Origin: Bog-756 sp043784065
Lineage (GTDB): Bacteria > Actinomycetota > Acidimicrobiia > Acidimicrobiales > RAAP-2
Direction of reading: 5' to 3'
NCBI GenBank assembly: GCA_043784065.1
Contig: JAYVYR010000069.1
Location: forward strand, 1-13,759
Length of the DNA: 13,759 nt
This document shows, one piece after another, positions 1-6,044 of this stretch. A program made the position numbers and the translations under genes. Below the pieces are notes generated by a model. The model searched no databases and was not told the DNA's origin. It saw only the letters and a list, made by a program, of their open reading frames with translations. Positions within the stretch are counted from its first letter, which is position 1, and each line of letters begins with the position of its first letter.

Positions 1-2214
1 GCCATGACGATCGAGGAGCAGCTCGGCTGCCTCGACGGCGATATCGAGTTCTGGGAGGGGATTGTCGACATGGTCTCCGGCGGCTACCACGGGTACCCGT
101 GGCCTGCAGCCGTCGTCGAGCGGTTGGGCATCCCTGGCATCCACTTCGCCGACGGGCCCCGTGGGTGCGTGATCGGTCCAGCCACGTGCTTCCCGGTGTC
201 GATGGCCCGCAGAGCCACCTTCGACCCCGAACTCGAGGAGCGGATCGGGCAGGCCATCGGGCTCGAGCTGCGTGCCATGGGCGCCACGTACACCGGTGCC
301 GTGTGCATGAATCTATTGCGCCATCCGGGCTGGGGACGGGCCCAGGAGACCTATGGCGAGGATCCCCACCACGTGGGGGAGCTGGCGGCAGCTCTGACCC
401 GGGGTCTCCAGAGACACGTGATGGCATGCATGAAGCACTTCGTCTGCAACTCGATGGAGGAGGCCCGGTTCCGGGTGGATGTGTCGATCGATGAGCGGGC
501 ACTGCATGAGGTGTACCTGCCTCACTTCCGCACTGTGGCTGACCCGGGAGTGGCCTCGGTGATGTCGGCCTATAATTTGGTGAACGGAAACTGGTGTGGT
601 GAGAACACTGTCCTGCTGACGGACATCCTCCGCCGCAAGTGGGGGTGGGACGGTTTCGTCACATCCGACTTCATCGCCGGTCTCCACGACCCGGTGCTCT
701 CGGTCACGGCCGGTCTCGAGATCGAGATGCCCTTCCGCCAGCAGCGGGCTCAGCATCTGCCCGGCGCTGCCGAGTCCGGGCGGCTGGCCATCGCCGACAT
801 CGAGGCCCGGGTGGAGGCCATCGTCGCCACCCTGCTGCGGTTTGCCGATGTGTTCGAGACCGTCCCCGACGCCAATGTGATGGCTTCGCCGGCTCACCGG
901 GCTCTGGCTCGCCAGGCGGCCTCGGCGTCGATGGTCCTGCTCCGCAACGATGATGCGCTGCTGCCCGTGTCGGCCGAACTGGTCCGTGTGGCAGTGCTCG
1001 GTCGACTCGCTGGCGTGGCCAACCTCGGCGACGGTGGATCGAGCGACGTCTACCCGCCCGAGGTCTCAACTCTCCTCGACGGCATTCGCGAGGCGTTCCC
1101 AGCGGCTGAGGTCGGCTACCACGCTACCGACGCATTGACGGCCGAAGATGCTGATCTGTGTGTCGTGGTGGTCGGATGCACCAAAGCCGACGAGGGCGAG
1201 TTCATCGATGCAGGTACCAGTGAGTCGGTGATGACGATGTTCCCGCCATCACCAGCGCCAGCGTCTCCCGCCGAACCGGGGCCACCGAATGAGGAGTTCG
1301 AAGCAGCCAGTCTTGACACCGTGAGTGATCCCATCGCTCAGCCGTTCACCGACCGGGGAGTGGGCAACCAAGCTCCGACCCCACCGACCTTCGCACCAGG
1401 GGGCGATCGACGCAACCTGCGACTCAGTAGTGACGACGAGGGATTGATTGCCGCCGCTCTGCAAGCCTGTCCCCGTCTGGTGGTCGTTGTCATGGGCGGC
1501 TCAGCGGTTGTGATGCCATGGCTGGATGAGGTGCCGGCCACCTTGATCGTCTGGTACCCGGGGATGGAGGGCGGAAGGGCCCTTGGCGACGTGCTGACCG
1601 GATCCGTCGAACCCGGGGGTCGGCTGCCGTTTGCTCTCCCCACCGACCAGTCCCACCTGGTCGACTTCGATCCGGATGCCGACACGGCCGTGTACGACCT
1701 CTTCCACGGTCAGTGGAAGCTCGACCCAGATGGCAATCCGGCCCACCGGCCCTTTGGCGCAGGGCTCGGATACACCACCTGGTCGGTCGACACCCGGTCA
1801 GCCCACGTGGTGATGGATGCCCCGGATGGCACCGCCGGTCGGCTGGAGGTCGGGGTGACCAATACCGGCGACCGCAGTGGTTCGACCGTCCTCTACTGCT
1901 TCGCCGGGCTTCCGAGTTCTCAGGTCGAACGCCCGATACGCCGCCTGGTGGCATTCGCCCGAGTGGTGCTCGAAGCCGGGGCCCAGGCAACGGTCTCCGT
2001 TCCGTTCGACTTGGCCACGTTGGCCGTGCGCCAGGACGGCGGCTGGCTCCAGGAGCCGGGAAGGTACGTGCTGGAAGTGGGCACCGATGCCGATGCCGGC
2101 CGGCCGCCGCCGCCGCCGCCGCCGCTGAAGTCAACATCACGGACCCGGGCTGACGGTGCCGCTGGTTCTGGGGATCGACAGTTCCACCCAGTCGACCAAG
2201 GTCGAATTGCGTGA
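1..2214 (+). CDS. Glycoside hydrolase family 3 (beta-glucosidase/beta-xylosidase type), 5' end probably outside window, 3' end frame-disrupted
   Basis: Hydrolyses beta-linked sugars from non-reducing ends; the exact substrate (glucoside or xyloside) cannot be read. Counting from the ATG at 4, the N-terminal TIM-barrel domain shows FADGPRG (48-54), GRAQETYGEDPHHVGEL (111-127), KHF (144-146) and GFVTSDF (217-223), with Asp222 the expected catalytic nucleophile. ADEGEF (395-400) is the candidate acid/base region of the second domain, followed by a Pro-rich stretch (about 412-466) that I recall from related actinobacterial enzymes. A C-terminal Fn3-like domain covers about 600-690. The frame is open to base 1 and MTIEEQLG resembles the internal 'MTLEEK' motif, so the true start is probably upstream. 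After a (GCC)7 run at 2103-2123 the frame gives a poly-Pro tail. A -1 shift there gives an Ala-rich tail ending EVNITDPG with stop at 2151-2153, just before xylulokinase. I judge 2153 the likely native end. The following xylulokinase hints at pentose or xylan use. Confidence 0.88.
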   Translation, partial: AMTIEEQLGCLDGDIEFWEGIVDMVSGGYHGYPWPAAVVERLGIPGIHFADGPRGCVIGPATCFPVSMARRATFDPELEERIGQAIGLELRAMGATYTGAVCMNLLRHPGWGRAQETYGEDPHHVGELAAALTRGLQRHVMACMKHFVCNSMEEARFRVDVSIDERALHEVYLPHFRTVADPGVASVMSAYNLVNGNWCGENTVLLTDILRRKWGWDGFVTSDFIAGLHDPVLSVTAGLEIEMPFRQQRAQHLPGAAESGRLAIADIEARVEAIVATLLRFADVFETVPDANVMASPAHRALARQAASASMVLLRNDDALLPVSAELVRVAVLGRLAGVANLGDGGSSDVYPPEVSTLLDGIREAFPAAEVGYHATDALTAEDADLCVVVVGCTKADEGEFIDAGTSESVMTMFPPSPAPASPAEPGPPNEEFEAASLDTVSDPIAQPFTDRGVGNQAPTPPTFAPGGDRRNLRLSSDDEGLIAAALQACPRLVVVVMGGSAVVMPWLDEVPATLIVWYPGMEGGRALGDVLTGSVEPGGRLPFALPTDQSHLVDFDPDADTAVYDLFHGQWKLDPDGNPAHRPFGAGLGYTTWSVDTRSAHVVMDAPDGTAGRLEVGVTNTGDRSGSTVLYCFAGLPSSQVERPIRRLVAFARVVLEAGAQATVSVPFDLATLAVRQDGGWLQEPGRYVLEVGTDADAGRPPPPPPPLKSTSRTRADGAAGSGDRQFHPVDQGRIA
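2103..2123 (+). repeat. (GCC)7 trinucleotide run at the 3' end of the GH3 gene
   Basis: Seven perfect GCC units, preceded by more GCC/GGCC sequence. This is a slippage-prone tract. The GH3 frame reads it as polyproline, while the alternative frame reads polyalanine and stops immediately before the next gene. Confidence 0.85.
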
Positions 2215-2316
2215 CGCCGAAGACGGAAGGCTGGTCGGTTCGCCCGTGCTCCTCACCCGAGGTGCACCCGCCCTGCTCCGAGCAGGACCCGGAGTCGTGG
2301 TGGGAGGCCCTTTGGC
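2156..2316 (+). pseudogene. xylB: Frame-disrupted N-terminal segment of xylulokinase
   Basis: A GTG at 2156, 2 nt after the inferred GH3 stop, opens (M)PLVLGIDSSTQSTKVELRD, the classic FGGY-kinase first phosphate-binding motif and the proper N-terminus of the kinase that continues from 2317. The family pattern then jumps frames. RAPHPRCT is read from 2245 in a second frame, HPPCSEQDPESWWEAL from 2265 in a third, and the main body resumes from about 2317. Two single-base losses near 2240 and 2267 and one extra base near 2312 (CCTTTGG) would restore one frame. All three lie in short homopolymer-like contexts, so sequencing or assembly error is at least as likely as true decay. If corrected, the gene would run 2156-3591, about 478 residues, the normal xylulokinase length. 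Confidence 0.7.
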
Positions 2317-3591
2317 ATGGCCACGGCCGAGGCCACTGCTGATGGGTCCCACCAGGGGGCGGCCATCTCAGTGGCCGCCCAGCAGCACGGCATGGTCCTA
2401 TTGAGTGCGGAGGGATCGGTGTTGCTTCCGGCCAAGCTTTGGAACGACACCGAGTCTGCGCCGGAGGCTGCGGATCTGGTGGCTCGATTGTGTGCTGCTT
2501 CGTGGGCATCGCTGACCGGCTCGGTGCCAGTCGCCGCCTTCACCGTGACCAAGTTGGCCTGGCTGGCCCGGCATGAACCGGACTTGGCCGGGGCCGTGGG
2601 CTCCGTGCTGCTGCCCCACGACTACTTGACCTACCGCCTCACCGGCCGCAGGGTGGCCGATCGCGGAGATGCCTCGGGTACCGGCTATTTCGACCCGACT
2701 CACGGGACGTGGTTGGTTGACCTGCTCGACGAGATGGTGGGGCCAGCCGACTGGGCGGGGCGGCTGCCGACGGTGCTCGGACCTATCGAACCGGCCGGCC
2801 CGATGAGCTCCGATGGCCTTGCCGCCCTGGACATTGGAGAGGTGGAGCTGGTCGGGCCGGGAACCGGCGACAACATGGCGGCCGCACTCGGTATCGGGCT
2901 TGCCCCGGGCCAGACCTGCATCTCGATCGGAACATCGGGCACCGTATTCACCCGCAACGATCGGGCCGTGGCCGATCCTTCGGGCACGGTGGCCGGGTTC
3001 GCCGATGCCACCGGGGGCTTCCTGCCACTGGCCTGCACACTCAATGCGACTCGGGTGACCGGAGCGATGGCCGCCCTCCTCGGAGTGACAACCTCCCGAT
3101 TCGATGCTCTTGCCCTGTCCGCCCCTGTCGGTGCCCGCGGGCTGACACTCCTGCCCTACTTCGACGGCGAGGGCACCCCGGATCGGCCGACGGCGACCGG
3201 CGTGCTGTCCGGCCTCCGCGGCGGGGTCACCCGGGAGGACGTGGCCCGAGCCAGAGTGGAAGGGGTCGTGTGCGGGCTGCTCGACGCCCTCGATGCGCTG
3301 CACGGACTGGTGGACGCGGACGACGGCCCGCTGGTCCTGGTGGGCGGCGGCGCACGGTCAGCGGCGTTCCGGAGCGTCCTCGCCGACTTGTCGGGCCGGA
3401 CGGTGGTGGTGCCCGATATCGCTGAAGCCGTGGCCACCGGTGCGTGCGTACAGGCGGCAGCCACACTGCTCGGACGGCCGCTTGCTGACGTGCAGGCTGA
3501 TTGGAGCCTCGGGGGTGGGAGCCTCGTAGAACCTGCAGCGGGTGTCGACGCCCAGTCGGTTCGACACGCCTATGGGGAGCTGCGGGGCTGA
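2317..3591 (+). CDS. xylB: Xylulokinase, FGGY family carbohydrate kinase (main reading frame, N-terminus lost to frameshifts)
   Basis: ATP-dependent phosphorylation of D-xylulose to xylulose 5-phosphate, feeding the pentose phosphate pathway in the cytoplasm. Within the 424 residues readable from ATG 2317: AAQQHGMV (20-27, substrate loop), KLWNDTES (40-47), LPHDYLTYRLTG (99-110), GTGDNMAAALG (182-192, Asp185 as expected catalytic base), SIGTSGTVFT (203-212, second phosphate site) and a LVGGGARSAAF adenosine-site motif near the C-terminus. The family is about 480-500 residues, so roughly 55 N-terminal residues including the first phosphate motif are missing from this frame. They are recognisable immediately upstream in other frames, so ATG 2317 is not the native start. 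It lies directly downstream of the GH3 gene, as expected for a glycoside/pentose operon. Other FGGY substrates cannot be fully excluded, but the motifs and N-terminal fragment favour xylulose. Confidence 0.88.
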   Translation: MATAEATADGSHQGAAISVAAQQHGMVLLSAEGSVLLPAKLWNDTESAPEAADLVARLCAASWASLTGSVPVAAFTVTKLAWLARHEPDLAGAVGSVLLPHDYLTYRLTGRRVADRGDASGTGYFDPTHGTWLVDLLDEMVGPADWAGRLPTVLGPIEPAGPMSSDGLAALDIGEVELVGPGTGDNMAAALGIGLAPGQTCISIGTSGTVFTRNDRAVADPSGTVAGFADATGGFLPLACTLNATRVTGAMAALLGVTTSRFDALALSAPVGARGLTLLPYFDGEGTPDRPTATGVLSGLRGGVTREDVARARVEGVVCGLLDALDALHGLVDADDGPLVLVGGGARSAAFRSVLADLSGRTVVVPDIAEAVATGACVQAAATLLGRPLADVQADWSLGGGSLVEPAAGVDAQSVRHAYGELRG

Positions 3592-3652
3592 ACGCCCCGG
3601 AGTGTGCGCCGATCGGAATCTCTTGAGTGAATCCCTGACCTGGATAGCGCCC

Positions 3653-3669
3653 GCCGGCCTTGGGCCGGC
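3653..3669. repeat. Perfect 7-bp inverted repeat upstream of glycerate kinase
   Basis: GCCGGCC (3653-3659) and GGCCGGC (3663-3669) flank a 3-nt spacer in the 94-nt gap between xylulokinase and glycerate kinase. There is no T-run after it, so it is not a standard intrinsic terminator. It sits 4 bp upstream of the proposed -10 box, so an operator is equally possible. Confidence 0.5.
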
Positions 3670-3673
3670 TCAG

Positions 3674-3685
3674 TAGGGTCGAGGT
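3674..3685 (+). promoter_or_regulatory. Putative -10 box for leaderless transcription of glycerate kinase
   Basis: TAGGGT (3674-3679) fits the actinobacterial TANNNT -10 pattern and is followed by exactly 6 nt before ATG 3686. That would place the transcript start at or next to the A of the start codon. No convincing -35 box is visible. The GAGGT at 3681-3685 abuts the ATG, too close to act as a ribosome binding site, which supports the leaderless reading. Confidence 0.45.
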
Positions 3686-4711
3686 ATGCCCCGAGTCGTC
3701 CTAGCGCCCGACAAGTTCCGGGGTACCGCCGATGCCGGGACAGTGGTTGCGGCCATGTCCGATGCGGCATCCGAGCTCGGCTGGCAGGTGGCTGCCTTGC
3801 CGATGTCGGATGGCGGCGAAGGATTCCTCGGCGCAGCAGCCGTCCATTGCCCCGTCTTGGTCTCGACCACGGTGACCGGTCCCGACGGGCATCCGGTGGA
3901 CGCTGAATGGCGGTACGGCGACGGGATCGCCGTGGTCGAGTCAGCCCGGGCTTCGGGACTGGCATTGGTCGGCGGAGCCGAGGGGAACGATCCGATGGCC
4001 GCCACGTCCCGAGGCACCGGAGAGCTTCTCGTGGCCGCGGCCCGCCAGGTCGGGCCCGGAGGGATGGTCGAGGTCGGTCTCGGTGGCTCAGCCTGCACGG
4101 ACGGCGGTCTAGGCGCACTGCGGGCGGTGGAGGAAGCGGGCGGCCTCGGTGAGATCTCGTTGTTGGTGGCTTGTGACGTTGATGTCACTTTCGTTGAGGC
4201 AGTCCGGGGGTTCGCCCCGCAAAAAGGAGCTACCGCGCGTCAGGTGGTCGAGTTGACGGAACGCCTGACCCGGGTGGCAGAAGGGTATCTGGACCGCTAT
4301 GGGATCGACGTATCGATGAGGCCCGGTTCCGGGGCGGCCGGAGGGCTCGGCGGTGGACTGGTCCTACTCGGTGGCCGACTGCTGTCCGGCTACCGCCTGG
4401 TGGCCGATCTCGTCGGCCTGACTGGTGCCTTGGCGAACACCGACCGGGTGGTGACGGGAGAAGGGGCCCTCGACGCCAGCTCATTCCTGGGCAAGGTCGT
4501 CGGAGGCATCGTGGCCGATACGCAGGGCCGTGGACTGCCCACCCTGGTCGTGGCCGGGCGGAGCACCCCCGATGGTGAGGCCGAGGCCCGGGCTGCCGGG
4601 TGCGATGTGGTGTCGCTTACCGAGCGGTTCGGATCCCGACCGGCTGTCGACACCACCGCAGAGTGCATCCGGGAGGTCACGGGTGGATGGCTGGGGCCGG
4701 CCGACGGTTGA
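3686..4711 (+). CDS. glxK: Glycerate 2-kinase (GarK/GlxK family)
   Basis: Phosphorylates D-glycerate with ATP in the cytoplasm, delivering 2-phosphoglycerate to lower glycolysis. The 341-residue product carries the family landmarks in order: VVLAPDKFRGT (4-14), PMSDGGEGF (39-47), SRGTGELL (108-115), VGLGGSACTDGG (130-141), FAPQKGAT (176-183), GSGAAGGLGGGL (214-225) and VTGEGALDASSFLGK (256-270). It is slightly shorter than the usual 370-380 residues, but no key block is missing. The start is set by these motifs beginning at residue 4 and by the -10-like box 6 nt upstream. It lies 94 nt after xylulokinase, so it could be part of the same sugar-use region yet separately transcribed. The glx/gar name is a family label; the substrate has not been tested here. 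Confidence 0.92.
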   Translation: MPRVVLAPDKFRGTADAGTVVAAMSDAASELGWQVAALPMSDGGEGFLGAAAVHCPVLVSTTVTGPDGHPVDAEWRYGDGIAVVESARASGLALVGGAEGNDPMAATSRGTGELLVAAARQVGPGGMVEVGLGGSACTDGGLGALRAVEEAGGLGEISLLVACDVDVTFVEAVRGFAPQKGATARQVVELTERLTRVAEGYLDRYGIDVSMRPGSGAAGGLGGGLVLLGGRLLSGYRLVADLVGLTGALANTDRVVTGEGALDASSFLGKVVGGIVADTQGRGLPTLVVAGRSTPDGEAEARAAGCDVVSLTERFGSRPAVDTTAECIREVTGGWLGPADG

Positions 4712-4789
4712 CTGTCGGGGCAGCGATCGGTGGGGCCGAGTGCGGCGCGGGGGTGTTCCGGAGGCCAGAAGTCAACCGGGATGGGCTGC

Positions 4790-4795
4790 TACCAT
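4790..4795 (+). promoter_or_regulatory. Putative -10 box for the riboswitch/ECF operon
   Basis: TACCAT fits TANNNT and lies about 7 nt before the first bases of the riboswitch region, as expected if transcription starts near 4802. A good -35 hexamer at normal spacing is not visible (the best nearby, GTCAAC at 4771, is too close), so this is tentative. Confidence 0.35.
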
Positions 4796-4797
4796 CG

Positions 4798-4940
4798 TGT
4801 GGAGAAGGTTGAAGTCCCTGAGCGGGGAAGCCGGTCGAACTCCGGCGCTGGTCCGCAACCGTAGGCAGCCCACCGGATCCCATCGGGACGGCTGCGAGTC
4901 GGGATGCCGCTCGGGCGCTTGATGAGTCCCGCCCGTCGAG
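4798..4940 (+). promoter_or_regulatory. Cobalamin (B12) riboswitch
   Basis: The segment follows the cobalamin riboswitch core in order. GGTT (4807-4810) can pair with GCC (4906-4908). CCC/GGG flank TGAGC at 4816-4826. GGGGAAGCCGGT leads into a GCCGG/CCGGC hairpin (4830-4834/4842-4846). The B12-box-like GTCCGCAACCGTAG follows at 4851-4864. A GCAGCC/GGCTGC stem (4865-4870/4890-4895) comes next, then GAGTCGGGATGCC (4896-4908), the counterpart of the conserved GAGxCAGGAxACC. A further hairpin, CGGGCG (4912-4917)/CGCCCG (4930-4935), matches the position of P13. Its loop contains GAGT (4924-4927), complementary to ACTC (4839-4842) at the other loop, as expected for the kissing interaction. In known examples cobalamin binding represses the downstream genes. 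The genes here encode a B12-type ECF transporter, which fits. Exact ends are approximate. Confidence 0.9.
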
Positions 4941-5023
4941 AACAGCGGCACGGACTCGGTCATCGGAGAGGATCCGTCTTATTCCGGTGTTGCCGGGTCA
5001 TGGCCCGGAAGCGAGAAGGTCCC
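4941..5023 (+). promoter_or_regulatory. Leader between riboswitch and first cistron, with hairpin and ribosome binding site
   Basis: No gene is seen here. CCGGG (4993-4997) and CCCGG (5004-5008) can form a 5-bp hairpin just upstream of the purine-rich GAGAAGGT (5013-5020), which sits 3 nt before ATG 5024. The hairpin could help expose or mask the ribosome binding site. There is no GC hairpin plus T-run, so a classical terminator-type expression platform is not evident. The in-frame ATG at 5000 lies inside the hairpin and lacks a ribosome binding site. Confidence 0.4.
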
Positions 5024-6031
5024 ATGTCCATCACCAGGCGCCGGTCCGCGGCAGCCATCGATGGCTGCAGTCCCCAATCGGCCGCGATCGGGCGCACCCG
5101 AGTTCGGCGCCGGCTCGGACGGGCTGCCTTGATCGTCGCGGCGGGCTCTGCGGCCCTCGCCCTCGCCGGCCCAATGGCTTTGCGTCCATTCGTGGACACC
5201 GCCGAAGCCGCCGTCGCAGCTAGTGATGTGCCGGTGGCCTTCGTCCTTGACTTTGGAACGGGAACCACCCCGGTGGTGGGCTGCGTCAGTGTGCCCGCTT
5301 CCGACAATCGTTACGACGCCCTGGCTGCATTCGCGAAGCAGAAGGGGATGGCACTGCCGGGTTACGACTCGAACGGGAGCGGCCTGTTGTGTTCGATCAA
5401 CGCCGTACCGTCGACCGGGTGTGGCCAGATCGTGCAGGGGGGTTACATCTACTGGTCGTACTTCACCGGCGGAACGAGCGGTTGGACCTACGCCAGCAGT
5501 GGTGCTTCCGGTGGGGTCACGAATCCAGATGTCGAGGGGTGGCGGTTTCAGAATCCTGGAACGGGGAAACCGGTCGACCCCCCGCCTCGCTCGGCAGCCC
5601 AGTACGACTCGATCTGTGTGGCCGGCACGGTGACGACGTCGACCATTCCAGTAACCATTCCCACCGACCCTCGCTCCGGGCCCGGCACCCTTCCTGGAAA
5701 CAAAGGAGCGGCACCTGCACCGGGTGGTTCGAACCTGGCCGGTGGCACCTCCACTACGACCCCGGCACCGTCGACCACTACGACCAAGGCACCGTCGCAC
5801 CCCTCAACCACTTCGACGACTTCGACGACCTCGACGGCCTCGTCGACGTCGGACACTCCGCCCACTGGCGTTTCGGTGCCATCAGTTCCCATTGCTGCAC
5901 TCGGCGTCGCAGATCGCCCAGCGAGAGCTTCGGGACCCGGAGCTGGCCCATTGATCATCGGTGGATTGCTGATCACCGCCCTGGGCATCGCGGCATTCGT
6001 CCGCTGGCGCAAGCGTCCTCGCACTCCGTGA
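5024..6031 (+). CDS. Membrane-anchored extracellular protein of the B12 operon, putative corrinoid-capture partner of the ECF transporter
   Basis: The 335-residue product has a basic N-terminus (RTRVRRR, 24-30), a hydrophobic signal segment (33-50) and an Ala-rich region that could be cleaved around 60-66. A compact ectodomain (about 68-200) contains four cysteines (87, 123, 133, 198) and aromatic motifs GYIYWSYFTGG (140-150), SGWTYASSG (152-160) and VEGWRFQ (170-176). A Ser/Thr/Pro/Gly stalk (about 203-305) follows, then a C-terminal membrane span (309-326) and the basic stop-transfer RWRKRPR (327-333). The four cysteines could form two disulfides. The W-Y-W...W-Y...GWRF pattern reminds me of ectodomains beside ECF transporters in other actinobacteria and loosely of DUF4430/transcobalamin-like folds, but I cannot confirm a family. 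As first cistron under the B12 riboswitch and 13 nt before EcfT, it most likely binds or delivers corrinoids at the cell surface; this role is inference. ATG 5024 was chosen for its ribosome binding site; upstream in-frame starts lie in the riboswitch or a hairpin. Confidence 0.85.
   Translation: MSITRRRSAAAIDGCSPQSAAIGRTRVRRRLGRAALIVAAGSAALALAGPMALRPFVDTAEAAVAASDVPVAFVLDFGTGTTPVVGCVSVPASDNRYDALAAFAKQKGMALPGYDSNGSGLLCSINAVPSTGCGQIVQGGYIYWSYFTGGTSGWTYASSGASGGVTNPDVEGWRFQNPGTGKPVDPPPRSAAQYDSICVAGTVTTSTIPVTIPTDPRSGPGTLPGNKGAAPAPGGSNLAGGTSTTTPAPSTTTTKAPSHPSTTSTTSTTSTASSTSDTPPTGVSVPSVPIAALGVADRPARASGPGAGPLIIGGLLITALGIAAFVRWRKRPRTP
5751..5797 (+). repeat. Imperfect 23-bp direct repeat in the stalk-coding region
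   Basis: The 23-base unit at 5751-5773 recurs at 5775-5797 with two mismatches and a 1-nt spacer. It encodes part of the Thr/Pro/Ser stalk and suggests stalk length evolves by internal duplication. Confidence 0.6.
5810..5836 (+). repeat. 9-bp tandem repeat, three copies, in the stalk-coding region
   Basis: ACTTCGACG occurs twice in tandem, followed by ACCTCGACG, encoding a run of Thr-Ser-Thr units (STTSTTSTTST) of the surface protein stalk. Confidence 0.65.
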
Positions 6032-6044
6032 GGTTGCCCACCCG

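Noticed and set aside
1490..2509. Long minus-strand open frame (339 codons) opposite the GH3/xylulokinase junction
   Set aside because: Low-complexity Arg/Pro/Gly-rich translation without motifs, typical of antisense frames in high-GC coding DNA; the plus strand holds recognisable conserved proteins.
3653..3669. Intrinsic terminator after xylulokinase
   Set aside because: The stem is strong but the loop is only 3 nt and no T-run follows; it was listed as an inverted repeat instead.
4904..5023. Upstream extension of the surface protein to an in-frame ATG at 4904 or 5000
   Set aside because: 4904 lies inside the riboswitch core and 5000 inside a hairpin without a ribosome binding site; ATG 5024 has GAGAAGGT upstream and gives a normal signal-segment N-terminus.
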